Below, one piece after another: positions 26,535 to 34,187 of a stretch of DNA of 64,000 bases. The notes beneath the pieces are model-generated. The model did not search any database. It was not told where the DNA came from and worked only from the letters and a program-made list of their open reading frames with translations. Made by a program: the position numbers and the translations under genes. The stretch covers positions 1,612,001 to 1,676,000 of the forward strand of contig NZ_JAFMSX010000001.1 of NCBI RefSeq assembly GCF_017916425.1, read 5' to 3'. Position 1 is the first letter of the stretch. Every line of letters starts with the position of its first letter. The DNA comes from Nocardioides sp. SYSU D00065. Lineage in GTDB: Bacteria; Actinomycetota; Actinomycetes; Propionibacteriales; Nocardioidaceae.

Positions 26535-26561
26535 CCATCCGGGAGCGGCCCGGGTCCGAAC
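26535..26561 (+). promoter_or_regulatory. SigK-type promoter candidate for the fasciclin-sigK-rskA genes
   Basis: CCATCC (26535-26540), a 15-nt GC-rich spacer, and CCGAAC (26556-26561) copy the arrangement at 24820-24846. The fasciclin ATG is 58 nt downstream, giving a leader of about 50 nt that includes an AAAGG-type ribosome-binding site. If SigK reads it and transcription continues into sigK (26 bp beyond the fasciclin stop), the sigma factor would be autoregulated. Confidence 0.6.
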
Positions 26562-26619
26562 ACCTCCCGACAGCGGGCCTTCCGGCCCACCCCTGGCAAT
26601 CCCGTCGAAAGGCACCACC

Positions 26620-27282
26620 ATGAACACCACGCTCCGCACCCGTTCCATGGGCCTCGCCGCCCTCGCGCTGACCGCGTCCATGAGCCTCGCCTCCTGCGGC
26701 AGCGAGGACGACAGCACCGCGGCCGCCGACGAGCCCACCACCTCCGAGAGCACGTCGGAGGCGCCGATGGAGTCGGAGTCGCCGATGGAGTCCGAGGAGC
26801 CGATGGCCGCCGGCACGCCCTTCGGTCCCGGCTGCGCCGGCGTCCCCACCAGCGGTGAGGGCTCGGTCGAGGGCATGGCCGACGACCCGGTCGCCACCGC
26901 CGCCTCCAACAACCCGCTGCTCAAGACGCTGGTCGCCGCGGTGACCGAGGCCGGCCTCGTCGACACGCTCAACTCGGCCGAGAACCTCACCGTCTTCGCG
27001 CCGACCGACGACGCCTTCGCGCAGATCCCCAAGAAGGACCTCAACGCGCTGCTCAAGGACAAGGAGGCCCTGACGACCGTGCTGACCCACCACGTGGTCG
27101 GCGAGCGCCTCTCCCCCGAGGACGTCGCGGGTGAGCACGAGACGCTGGCCGGCGACATGATCACCGTCGAGGGCTCGGGCGAGGACTTCACCGCGGAGGG
27201 CGCGGCCGTCGTCTGCGGCAACGTGCAGACCGCCAACGCCACCGTCTACGTCATCGACTCGGTCATGATGCCGCAGATGTGA
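26620..27282 (+). CDS. Fasciclin-domain lipoprotein (MPT70/MPT83-like)
   Basis: 220 aa starting ATG 26620 (GAAAGG just upstream). Signal peptide with lipobox LASC (Cys near residue 26), then an acidic Ser/Thr/Pro/Met-rich linker with repeated MESE units (about 45-65). The FAS1 domain spans about 85-220: DDPVATAASNNPLLKTLVAAV, H1-motif LTVFAPTDDAFAQI, and H2-like VLTHHVVGERLSP through TANATVYVIDSVMMP. Two cysteines (FGPGCAGVP and VVCGNVQ) may form a disulfide, as in MPT70. In mycobacteria such proteins are SigK targets and surface or secreted antigens; here it is adjacent to sigK and preceded by a SigK-type promoter. Its role is likely adhesion or redox-dependent envelope function. Confidence 0.88.
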   Translation: MNTTLRTRSMGLAALALTASMSLASCGSEDDSTAAADEPTTSESTSEAPMESESPMESEEPMAAGTPFGPGCAGVPTSGEGSVEGMADDPVATAASNNPLLKTLVAAVTEAGLVDTLNSAENLTVFAPTDDAFAQIPKKDLNALLKDKEALTTVLTHHVVGERLSPEDVAGEHETLAGDMITVEGSGEDFTAEGAAVVCGNVQTANATVYVIDSVMMPQM

Positions 27283-27316
27283 CTCGTCCCGACAACAGTG
27301 CGCGAGGATGACTGAC

Positions 27317-27922
27317 GTGGACCACGTGAGGCCCGTACCGGACGGGGTGCCCCCGGGCACCCCGTCCCCGGGCGACGCACACCGGCTCTCCGAGCTGCTC
27401 CGCCGTGCCGGCCTCGGGGACGAGGCGGCTTTCGCGGAGTTCTACGACGCGACGTCGGCCCGGGCGTACGGCCTGGCGCTGCGGGTCGTGCGCAACCCGG
27501 CCCACGCCGAGGAGGTCGCCCAGGAGGCCTATCTCGACGCCTGGCGCTCCAGCACCCGCTTCGACCCCGACCGCGGGAGCGCGGCCGGGTGGCTGCTGAC
27601 CATCGTGCACCGCAAAGCCGTCGACCGGGTGCGCTCGGTGGAGGCGGCCACCGCCCGCGACGAGACCTGGAACCGCGAGACCGCCCCGACCGACCACGAC
27701 CAGACCGCGGAGGCGGCCCACGCCTCCCTGGACGCCGCCCGCGTGCGCGGCGCCGTTGCGACACTGACCGACGTACAGCGCCGGGCGGTCGAGCTCACGT
27801 ACTTCGGTGGCTACACCCACACCGAGGTCGCCACCCTGCTCGACGTGCCGCTCGGCACCGCCAAGACACGCATACGCGACGGACTGATCCGCCTGCGAGA
27901 CCTGATGGGAGTCGGCTCATGA
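27317..27922 (+). CDS. sigK: ECF sigma factor SigK
   Basis: About 201 aa. Sigma region 2 runs over DEAAFAEFYDATSARAYGLALRVVRNPAHAEEVAQEAYLDAWR and region 4 over LTDVQRRAVELTYFGGYTHTEVATLLDVPLGTAKTRIRDGL. The sequence AFAEFYD through RVVRNPAHAEEV resembles mycobacterial SigK. GTG 27317 is chosen because a GAGG site (27304-27307) lies 9 nt upstream. ATG 27308 is in frame, but it abuts that site directly. Its stop overlaps the ATG of rskA, so regulator and sigma factor are coupled. It presumably directs the two matching promoters upstream at 24820 and 26535. Confidence 0.88.
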   Translation: MDHVRPVPDGVPPGTPSPGDAHRLSELLRRAGLGDEAAFAEFYDATSARAYGLALRVVRNPAHAEEVAQEAYLDAWRSSTRFDPDRGSAAGWLLTIVHRKAVDRVRSVEAATARDETWNRETAPTDHDQTAEAAHASLDAARVRGAVATLTDVQRRAVELTYFGGYTHTEVATLLDVPLGTAKTRIRDGLIRLRDLMGVGS

Positions 27923-28644
27923 GCGACCTGCACAAGCTCACGGGCGCCTACGCCATGGACGCGCTCGACGAGCTCGAACGAGCCCGCTTCGAGCAGCACC
28001 TGGCCCAGTGCGAGGACTGCCGCGGGGAGGTCGCCGAGCTTCGCGAGACCGCCGCCATGCTGGCCGAGACGGTCGCCACGCCTGCCCCCGCCTCGCTGCG
28101 TGAGTCGGTGCTGACCGGCATCTCCCAGGTCCGTCCGCTGCCGCCGGAGGTCCCGGCACCCGACACCCACTCCTCCGCAGCGCACCGCGGGCGGCGGTGG
28201 CTGCCCTTTCTGGTCGCGGCGGTCCTCGCGCTCGTCGTAGGCGTCGGCGCCGCGGTCATCCAGCCGTGGGCCACCGACGACGCGCCCCGCCTGACCGCCG
28301 CCGAGCAGGTCCTGCGCGCCGACGACGCGGAGAAGGTGTTCCTCGACCTCGGCGAGGCCGGGAGGGCGACCGTCGTCCGGTCCAAGGCGGCCGACCGCGC
28401 CGTGATCGTCACCGAGGACATGGTCGAGGCGCCGGAGGGCAAGGCGTACGAGCTGTGGCTGATGTCCCCCGACGGGGAGTTCACGCCCGCCGGGCTGATG
28501 CCGGACGCCGCGGACCAGACGGTCGTCCTCGAGGGCTCCGCCGCGCAGGCTGCCGCTGTCGGCATCACCGTGGAGCCGGACGAGGGCTCGCCGCAGCCGA
28601 CGACGGAGCCCATCGCGCTGTTCGACCTGACCGCGGCGACCTAG
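27919..28644 (+). CDS. rskA: Anti-sigma-K factor RskA
   Basis: 241 aa. The N-terminal zinc-associated anti-sigma fold carries HLAQCEDC (HxxxCxxC, residues about 27-34), and residues 1-75 would bind SigK. A single membrane helix lies at about residues 95-116 (FLVAAVLALVVGVGAAVI). The C-terminal RskA domain (about 130-241) is extracytoplasmic: KVFLDLGEAGRATVV, DRAVIVTEDMV, GKAYELWLMSPDGEFTPAGLM. In mycobacteria RskA is cut by regulated proteolysis in response to redox state, releasing SigK. The overlap with sigK (ATGA) fixes a near 1:1 supply of both proteins. Confidence 0.9.
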   Translation: MSDLHKLTGAYAMDALDELERARFEQHLAQCEDCRGEVAELRETAAMLAETVATPAPASLRESVLTGISQVRPLPPEVPAPDTHSSAAHRGRRWLPFLVAAVLALVVGVGAAVIQPWATDDAPRLTAAEQVLRADDAEKVFLDLGEAGRATVVRSKAADRAVIVTEDMVEAPEGKAYELWLMSPDGEFTPAGLMPDAADQTVVLEGSAAQAAAVGITVEPDEGSPQPTTEPIALFDLTAAT

Positions 28645-28692
28645 CCGGACGCCACGTCCGGCGCGCCGGTCACCGTTCCTGCCCGCGGACCG

Positions 28693-29265
28693 GTGTCCAG
28701 GGGCGAGAATGCGGCCGTGGCGGAGGAGGGGCTCGACCATGCGGTCGAGGCGATGCTGGGTGGGGACGAGTCGGCGTTCCGGCTGGTCTACCGCCACATC
28801 CAGCCGCCCCTCCTGCGCTACCTGACGGTCCTCGTCGGCACGGCCGACGCCGAGGACGTCGCCAGCGAGGCGTGGGCCCAGGCCTTCCGCGACCTCGACC
28901 GGTTCCGCGGCGACGCCGACGCGTTCCGCGGCTGGGTCACCACCATCGGGCGCAACCGCGCCCTGGACCACCTGCGCCACGCGCGCCGACGACCGACTGC
29001 CGACGAGCCGGTCGAGTCCCTCACGGACCTCGCCGGCCCCGTCGACGTGGAGGACGAGACGCTCGGGCGGGTGCAGTCGGAGGCGGCGCTGGCACTGATC
29101 GCCTCGCTGCCGCGCGACCAGGCGGAGGCGATCGTGCTGCGCACGGTCCTGGGCTTCGACGCGCCGACCGCGGCCCGGATCCTCGGCAAGCGTCCGGGCG
29201 CGGTCCGCGCCGCCTCCCATCGCGGGCTCAAGCAGCTGGCGAAGAAGATCGGCGACAGGCCGTAA
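28693..29265 (+). CDS. ECF-type RNA polymerase sigma factor
   Basis: 190 aa. Region 2 covers GGDESAFRLVYRHIQPPLLRYLTVLVG, DAEDVASEAWAQAFRDLDRF and FRGWVTTIGRNRALDHLR. Region 4 covers LIASLPRDQAEAIVLRTVLGFDAPTAARILGKRPGAVRAASHRGL. GTG 28693 is the first start; GTG 28717 would give a protein starting VAEEGLDH with an AGGGGCGAG-like site upstream. It is 48 bp downstream of rskA on the same strand but is a different ECF group. The gene after it encodes a single-span membrane protein with no ZAS motif, a candidate cognate regulator. The stimulus and target promoters are unknown. Confidence 0.85.
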   Translation: MSRGENAAVAEEGLDHAVEAMLGGDESAFRLVYRHIQPPLLRYLTVLVGTADAEDVASEAWAQAFRDLDRFRGDADAFRGWVTTIGRNRALDHLRHARRRPTADEPVESLTDLAGPVDVEDETLGRVQSEAALALIASLPRDQAEAIVLRTVLGFDAPTAARILGKRPGAVRAASHRGLKQLAKKIGDRP

Positions 29266-29299
29266 CACCTGCGGGTCGCACGGCGCTGAACACAGTGAG

Positions 29300-30415
29300 A
29301 TGACCGATCCCGACCGCCTGTCCCGCCGCGACGCCGAGCGCCTGCTCGACGACCCCGCGGCGTCCGACAGCGCTCTTGGGGCCGCACTCGCCGCGGCACG
29401 GGCGCCGGCTCGTCCCGGCGAGCTGGACGGCGAGGCCGCCGCGGTCGCGGCGTTCCACGCCGCCCGCTCGACTCCCCCACCGGCTCGCCGCAGCCACTTC
29501 GTCTCCCCCCGACGACTCGGCAGTCGTGCCGCGACCCAGGCCGTCGTCGCGACAGCGGCGGTCGTCGCCCTCGCCTCGGGCAGCTTCGCCCTCGCCGGCT
29601 CTCTCGACCTCCCCAGCCTTCCCGGGCAGGACCGTGACCGGAGCAGCGGGGCCGTCGACGAACGGCCCTCGATGACGTCGCAGGACGGTACGACCGGAAG
29701 CGACCCGAGCGACCCGGCGACCGGCGGGTCCGGAGCCCCGGAGGGGCCGGAGGGCGACCCCGACGCGTCGGGCAGCGGTCAGCCCGGCTCCGGCACACCG
29801 GACGCGCCCGGCTCGAAGGGCCCCGGCTCGGAGGACTCCGGCTCGCAGGACCCCGGCACGACCGCGCCCGGCCCCGAGGACCCCGGCACGTCCCCGTCGC
29901 ACGACCCCACCACGACGCCTCCGGTCCAGCCCACCCCCAGCCCGAACCTCCCCGGCCTGTGCCGCGCCTACCAGGCCGGCGGCGGGTCGCTCGACAGCGC
30001 TGCGTTCGCGGCGCTGAGCGAGGCGGCGGGCGGCGCCGACCGGATCGCTGCCTTCTGCGCCGCGCTAGTCGGCGCCCCTGACCCCGACAAGCCGGGCAAG
30101 CCCGACAAGCCCGACAAGCCCGAACCGGGGAAGCCGGACAAGCCCGACCCGGAGCCCGGCAAGCCCGACAAGCCCGACCCGGGCAAGCCCGACAAGCCCG
30201 ACCCGGGCAAGCCCGACAAGCCCGACCCGGGCAAGCCCGACAAGCCCGGCAAGCCCGACCCGGAGCCCGGCAAGCCCGACCCGGCTCCGCCCAGCCAGAC
30301 ACCGAGCGCCCCGCCCACCGACGGCCCCGGCAACGGCAACGGCAACGGCAACGGGCATGGCAACGGCCATGGCAACGGCAACGGCGGCGACAAGGGGGCC
30401 AAGACGTCCGGATGA
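29300..30415 (+). CDS. Single-span membrane protein with Pro/Lys/Asp and Gly/Asn/His repeats, possible anti-sigma partner
   Basis: 371 aa, not assignable to a named family. Residues 1-77 are cytoplasmic and polar (DAERLLDDPAASDSALGAAL could bind the sigma factor encoded upstream). A membrane helix spans about 78-100. A disordered Gly/Ser/Pro/Asp stretch runs over 108-215. A small ordered part at 217-258 has two cysteines (Cys221 in LCRAYQAG, Cys253 in IAAFCAAL). A (PGKPDKPD)n repeat covers about 263-329, and a GNGNGNGHGNGH tail ends the protein. The position 34 bp after the ECF gene and the topology (N-in, C-out) suggest a membrane-anchored regulator with a wall-spanning stalk. No zinc motif is present, so the function is inference. 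Confidence 0.7.
   Translation: MTDPDRLSRRDAERLLDDPAASDSALGAALAAARAPARPGELDGEAAAVAAFHAARSTPPPARRSHFVSPRRLGSRAATQAVVATAAVVALASGSFALAGSLDLPSLPGQDRDRSSGAVDERPSMTSQDGTTGSDPSDPATGGSGAPEGPEGDPDASGSGQPGSGTPDAPGSKGPGSEDSGSQDPGTTAPGPEDPGTSPSHDPTTTPPVQPTPSPNLPGLCRAYQAGGGSLDSAAFAALSEAAGGADRIAAFCAALVGAPDPDKPGKPDKPDKPEPGKPDKPDPEPGKPDKPDPGKPDKPDPGKPDKPDPGKPDKPGKPDPEPGKPDPAPPSQTPSAPPTDGPGNGNGNGNGHGNGHGNGNGGDKGAKTSG
30086..30286 (+). repeat. Tandem repeat encoding PGKPDKPD units
   Basis: Near-perfect tandem repeats of 18-24 nt built from the codons for Gly-Lys-Pro-Asp-Lys-Pro-Asp-Pro lie within the preceding gene. The longest uniform run is at about 30170-30245. Such arrays change length by slippage, so the protein stalk length probably varies between strains. 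A second run coding for Gly/Asn/His follows at about 30326-30388. Confidence 0.85.
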
Positions 30416-30525
30416 ATATCCGGCGGCGGACGCGTTCCGCGGGACCGGACCCTGCAGCCGTACGACGACCCTCCCGCCGTCGTATGGTCCCCCCAGCATG
30501 CTGCACGGGACCGGCTCCCATAACG

Positions 30526-30573
30526 CAACCGACAGCGGCACGACCTTCCCCCGGGGTCGTGCCGCTGTTCGGC
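30526..30573 (+). terminator. Strong intergenic hairpin, probable terminator
   Basis: Arms ACAGCGGCACGACC (30532-30545) and GGTCGTGCCGCTGT (30555-30568) pair perfectly over 14 bp around a 9-nt loop. A further CCGA/TCGG pairing follows on the outside. There is no U-run, as usual in GC-rich actinobacteria. It lies between the repeat-protein gene and the AraC-type regulator gene. Confidence 0.6.
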
Positions 30574-30598
30574 GTCCGGCCTCGGTAGGTTCGCCACC

Positions 30599-31066
30599 AT
30601 GGGCCAGCCGCGGCAGCCCTCGACCCGCGAGGACACCAACCGGCGGATGCTGCGCGCCCGCGACGAGATGGACCGGCGCTACGCGGAGCCGCTCGACGTA
30701 CCGACCCTCGCCGCCATCGCGCACCTCTCCGCCTCGCAGTTCGGGCGGGTGTTCAAGGAGGTCTACGGCGAGACACCGCACCGCTACCTCCAGCGGCGGC
30801 GCGTCGAGCGGGCGATGACGCTGCTGCGCCAGACCGACCGGCCGGTCACCGACATCGCGTGGGACGTCGGCTTCGCCAGCCTCGGCACGTTCAGCCGCAC
30901 CTTCAGCAACGTCGTGGGCGTGTCCCCGACCGAGTTCCGCGCCCGGCACGCCCCGGTCGCGGTGCCGTCCTGCTTCATCGCGGCCTGGACGCGACCGCGG
31001 GAGCGGGCGACGCCCGGCGGGCAGGACAGCGGTTTCGGAGAAGCGGGCGCCCGCGACGCTGACTAG
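30599..31066 (+). CDS. AraC-family transcription regulator (DNA-binding domain only)
   Basis: 155 aa. Two helix-turn-helix units fill residues about 15-115: LDVPTLAAIAHLSASQFGRVFKEVYGETPHRYLQRRRVERAM and VTDIAWDVGFASLGTFSRTFSNVVGVSPTEFRARH (the family signature). There is no ligand or dimerisation domain, so it belongs to the short stand-alone class often paired with VOC proteins. It lies 10 bp upstream of a VOC gene on the same strand and may regulate it. The 25-residue C-terminal tail is unremarkable. Confidence 0.85.
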   Translation: MGQPRQPSTREDTNRRMLRARDEMDRRYAEPLDVPTLAAIAHLSASQFGRVFKEVYGETPHRYLQRRRVERAMTLLRQTDRPVTDIAWDVGFASLGTFSRTFSNVVGVSPTEFRARHAPVAVPSCFIAAWTRPRERATPGGQDSGFGEAGARDAD

Positions 31067-31076
31067 CGTCGTCGTC

Positions 31077-31535
31077 ATGACCAGCCACATCACCAGCCTC
31101 CACATCCGCAGCGTGCCCGTCCTCGACCAGGACGAGGCACTCGACTTCTACACGACCCACCTCGGCTTCGAGGTCCGCGACGACATCGACCTCGGCTTCA
31201 TGCGGTGGCTCACCGTCGGCGTCCCCGGCCAGGACACCTCGATCCTCCTCGAGCTCGTCGGGGGTCCCCAGCACGACGAGTCGACGGCCGCGCAGGTGCG
31301 CGAGCTCGTCGCCAAGGGCGCCCTCGGCGGGCTGTTCCTGCAGAGCAGCGACGTCCACGCGACGTACGCCGCGCTGCGCGACGCCGGCGTCGAGATCACC
31401 CAGGAGCCGGTCGAGCAGCCCTACGGCACCGACTTCGGCATCCGCGACCCCTTCGGCAACCACGTCCGGATCAGCCAGCCCAACACCGCCTCGCCGCAGG
31501 AGGTCCAGGACCAGTACGACGCGGCGGCACGATGA
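31077..31535 (+). CDS. VOC family (glyoxalase/bleomycin-resistance fold) protein
   Basis: 152 aa. Two beta-alpha-beta-beta-beta modules are visible: LHIRSVPVLDQDEALDFYTTHLGFEV near the N-terminus and LFLQSSDVHATYAALRDAGVEI in the second half, ending GIRDPFGNHVRISQP. Metal-ligand candidates are His9 near the start, the Glu in ILLELVGG, and the C-terminal region. Such proteins range from glyoxalases to dioxygenases and antibiotic-binding proteins; the activity is not predictable here. It is co-directional with the AraC regulator (10-bp gap) and the cupin gene (10-bp gap), a probable operon. Confidence 0.83.
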   Translation: MTSHITSLHIRSVPVLDQDEALDFYTTHLGFEVRDDIDLGFMRWLTVGVPGQDTSILLELVGGPQHDESTAAQVRELVAKGALGGLFLQSSDVHATYAALRDAGVEITQEPVEQPYGTDFGIRDPFGNHVRISQPNTASPQEVQDQYDAAAR

Positions 31536-31545
31536 GGTCCCCGCG

Positions 31546-32028
31546 ATGAGCTACCCGCCGCCGCTCTACTCCGGCGAGACCGGCGAGGTCTCCGCACACG
31601 TCGTGGCCGCAGGGATCGAGCCGGCGGTCGTCTACCCCAACGGCAACAAGGTGTTCTACCTCGCGCGGGGCACCGAGACGTCGGGGACGTTCGGTCTCTA
31701 CCGGTGGGAGTTCGCCGGCCCCGCGAGCGGTCCCGGCGCCCACTTCCACCGCACGATCACCGAGTCGTTCTACGTCCTCGAGGGCACCGTCACGATCTAC
31801 GACGGGCGCGACTGGGTGAAGTGCCGCGCCGGGGACTTCGCCCACGTGCCCGCCGGCGGGATCCACGGCTTCCGCAACGAGGACGGCGCCGCCAAGATGC
31901 TGCTCCACTTCGCCCCCGGCGCCCCGCGCGAGGCCTACTTCGAAGGCCTCGCCGCCGGCATGGGCAATCTCGACGGCGACGCCTACGACCGCTTCATGCG
32001 CGAGCACGACAACACCTGGGTCGGATGA
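31546..32028 (+). CDS. Cupin-domain protein
   Basis: 160 aa. Cupin motif 1 is visible as PGAHFHRTITESFYVLEGTVTIYDG (metal-binding His, His, Glu pattern) and motif 2 as CRAGDFAHVPAGGIHGFRNEDG (second His). The C-terminal helix APGAPREAYFEGLAAGMG is common in small quercetinase- or oxalate-decarboxylase-like cupins. The reaction is unknown. Its stop overlaps the start of the following methyltransferase gene (ATGA), which links the two translationally. Confidence 0.8.
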   Translation: MSYPPPLYSGETGEVSAHVVAAGIEPAVVYPNGNKVFYLARGTETSGTFGLYRWEFAGPASGPGAHFHRTITESFYVLEGTVTIYDGRDWVKCRAGDFAHVPAGGIHGFRNEDGAAKMLLHFAPGAPREAYFEGLAAGMGNLDGDAYDRFMREHDNTWVG

Positions 32029-32579
32029 CCGATCCCGTCCAGGCGGCGTTCGAGGCGACCCCGCGGCGGGACTTCCTCCCCCGCGGGGTCCGCCGGCGCG
32101 CGTCGTACGACGGTCCGCTGGCGATCGCGGCCGGCCAGACCAACTCCCAGCCGCGCACCGTCGCCGACATGCTGCGCCTGCTCGACGTCCGGCCGGGCCA
32201 GCGGGTGCTCGACGTCGGGGCGGGGTCCGGGTGGAGCACCGCGCTCCTGGCCCACCTCGTCGGACCCACCGGCTCGGTGCTCGGCGTCGAGCTCGAGCCT
32301 CGGCTCGTGCGGTTCGGCGCCGCCAACCTCGCCCGGACGGCTCGGCCGTGGGCCTCGATCCGGCTCGCGACCCCGGGCGTGCTCGGCGACCCGGCCGGAG
32401 CGCCGTACGACCGGGTCCTGGTGTCGGCGCAGCCCGAGTCGCTCCCGCCCGCCCTGGTCGAGCAGCTCGCCGACGACGGCGTGCTGGTGATCCCGGTGGC
32501 CGGCACGATGCTGCGGGTGACCAACCCGGGGGCGGTGGTGACCGAGCACGGCCACTACCGGTTCGTCCCGCTGCGCTGA
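32025..32579 (+). CDS. Protein-L-isoaspartate O-methyltransferase-like enzyme
   Basis: 184 aa. The N-terminal signature FEATPRRDFLPRGVRRRASYDGPLAIAAGQTNSQPRTVADML matches PCMT enzymes, including the SQP hallmark. SAM motif I is VLDVGAGSGWSTALLA and motif II lies around PYDRVLVSAQPES. PCMT methylates isoaspartyl residues in damaged proteins and so starts their repair. It is somewhat shorter than the usual 205-230 aa, with the C-terminal end compact (HGHYRFVPLR). Its 3' end overlaps the convergent membrane-protein gene by 25 bp. Confidence 0.82.
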   Translation: MTDPVQAAFEATPRRDFLPRGVRRRASYDGPLAIAAGQTNSQPRTVADMLRLLDVRPGQRVLDVGAGSGWSTALLAHLVGPTGSVLGVELEPRLVRFGAANLARTARPWASIRLATPGVLGDPAGAPYDRVLVSAQPESLPPALVEQLADDGVLVIPVAGTMLRVTNPGAVVTEHGHYRFVPLR

Positions 32580-33697
32580 GCCGCGGCGGCGTCGCTCCCG
32601 CGGGCGGCGCGGACCGCGAGGCGGACCGGCCACCCGACGAACGCCTCGAGCGGACCTCGCCGCCGCACCAGGCGGAAGCCCGCCCCCAGGCTCAGCAGCA
32701 CGACGACGTGCGCGGCGTACGACGAGGGATCCTCGGGCGGCCACACCGGCGCCGTGCGCATCACGACGTGCAGGGAGTACAGCGTGAGCGTCACCGTGCC
32801 GGCACCGCAGACCACGGCCAGGACGGCCGTGGCCGGTCGGGGCAGGATCTGGGCGAGGAGCAGGCAGCACGAGATGACGAGCACCGCACTGCCGATCGTC
32901 TGCGCCAGGTCGAACGGCGTCGCCGTGTGCGGCGCGACCAGCAGCAGCCAGTCCCAGTCGCCGTCGGGCGGCGTGGTGCCGTACATCCCGGTCGCGTGCT
33001 CCGAGGCCGCCACCGGGTCGGCGAGCGTCCGCGAGACCTGCGTGGCGAGCACGGCCGTCCCGAGGCCGCCGAGAGCCAGTCCGCCGAGCAGCGAGGTGTC
33101 GCGCAGGTCGGCCCGACCGAGCGCGAGACCGGCGAGCAGGTAGGCCAGCCACGGCACGACGGGGTAGTAGCCGGTGAGGAGCAGCTCGCTGGCCAGCTGG
33201 ACGGGGTCCGCCAGCTGCTCGACGTGCGGATTGGCGAAGCCGCGCTCGGGCAGGTGTGGCCGCACCAGGTGCGAGAGCACCGGCGCGAGTGCGACCCACC
33301 CGACGGTCAGCGGCACCAGCGCGCGGACTCCGAGCAGCGTGAACGGCAGGCCCAGCACGAAGAGCACGCCGTAGTAGGTGAGGATGACCGCGAGGCCGCT
33401 GTCGAGCGCTCCGAGCAGCAGGCCGAGGAGCGCGACCAGCGTCGCCCGGCCGGCGAGGCCGGCGAGGCGCAGCGCGCGGGGGCGCCCGGTCAGGGGCTCG
33501 CGAGTCATCAGGGCGAGACTCACCCCGGCCAGCACCGCGAAGAGCGCCGAGGCACGCCCCCCGGCCAGCCACTGCGCGGTGGACAGGTCGCCCCCCGCGA
33601 CGCGCGCGTCGAGCACGTGGGTGGCGACCATCCCGAGCAGCGCGAGGCACCGGGCGGCGTCCAGCCCGACGAGTCGGGCCTGCGCCGTCGCGGTCAT
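32555..33697 (-). CDS. Polytopic membrane protein, DUF1624/heparan-acetyltransferase-like
   Basis: 380 aa with about ten hydrophobic helices. The N-terminus RLVGLDAARCLALLGMVATHVLDA and the FAVLAGVSLALMTREP segment fit the heparan-alpha-glucosaminide acetyltransferase-like / DUF1624 and DUF418 superfamily, which are relatives of the acyltransferase-3 fold. The first loop holds the conserved ATHV motif. A role in acylating an envelope molecule is possible but unproved. It overlaps the 3' end of the isoaspartyl methyltransferase gene and ends a minus-strand group with the YjbR and SRPBCC genes. Confidence 0.72.
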   Translation of the reverse strand: MTATAQARLVGLDAARCLALLGMVATHVLDARVAGGDLSTAQWLAGGRASALFAVLAGVSLALMTREPLTGRPRALRLAGLAGRATLVALLGLLLGALDSGLAVILTYYGVLFVLGLPFTLLGVRALVPLTVGWVALAPVLSHLVRPHLPERGFANPHVEQLADPVQLASELLLTGYYPVVPWLAYLLAGLALGRADLRDTSLLGGLALGGLGTAVLATQVSRTLADPVAASEHATGMYGTTPPDGDWDWLLLVAPHTATPFDLAQTIGSAVLVISCCLLLAQILPRPATAVLAVVCGAGTVTLTLYSLHVVMRTAPVWPPEDPSSYAAHVVVLLSLGAGFRLVRRRGPLEAFVGWPVRLAVRAARGSDAAAAQRSGTNR

Positions 33698-33754
33698 GGC
33701 GCCATCCTCGCGCGCGGGGCCGCCCCCTGCGGTCCGGCCGTCCGGCCGGGGCAG

Positions 33755-34132
33755 CTAGCCGCCCGGCCGCGCCACCTGCTCGGCGAGGCGCGCGGGGGCC
33801 TGGATGCAGTAGGAGTCGGTGAGCAGCTCGGCCAGCTCGTCCCAGTCGGTGTCCTCGTCGAGGACCATGCCGATCGCGTTGCCGCCCCAGCCGGAGCGGA
33901 AGTAGGGGTGCCCCATGTGCTCGAAGGCGGCCACCTCGTCGGGCTCGCCGCGGAACGTGATCCGGAAGAGCTGGTCCTCGCCGCCGAAGACGTGCGCCAC
34001 GGTCGCCCCGCCGACCCGCCACCGGGTGCCGGTCCACGCGGGCTCCTGCGCGCAGCGCGGCAGCGCCCCGAGCACGGCGTCGATGCGCCGCACCCACTCC
34101 TCGGGCACGAGCGGACGGTCTGCGAGGGCCAC
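33755..34132 (-). CDS. MmcQ/YjbR family protein
   Basis: 125 aa. The small alpha/beta fold shows PEEWVRRIDAVLGALP, TRWRVGGATVAHVF, ITFRGEPDEVAAFEHM, and the C-terminal WDELAELLTDSYCIQAPARLAEQV, typical of the YjbR group. Proteins of this family bind DNA in the E. coli structure (double-wing fold) but have no established biochemical role. The product starts from GTG or ATG near 34132 and lies in the same direction as its neighbours, with 55-57-bp gaps. Confidence 0.75.
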   Translation of the reverse strand: MALADRPLVPEEWVRRIDAVLGALPRCAQEPAWTGTRWRVGGATVAHVFGGEDQLFRITFRGEPDEVAAFEHMGHPYFRSGWGGNAIGMVLDEDTDWDELAELLTDSYCIQAPARLAEQVARPGG

Positions 34133-34187
34133 GGCGCCAGCCTGCCACCGGCCACCGACATCCCGCGCGGCCCGTGGCGGCGCTCAC

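Noticed and set aside
30086..30286. Possible CRISPR or mobile repeat from the periodic Lys-Pro-Asp coding DNA
   Set aside because: The periodicity is in codons of one open reading frame and encodes a low-complexity protein stalk.
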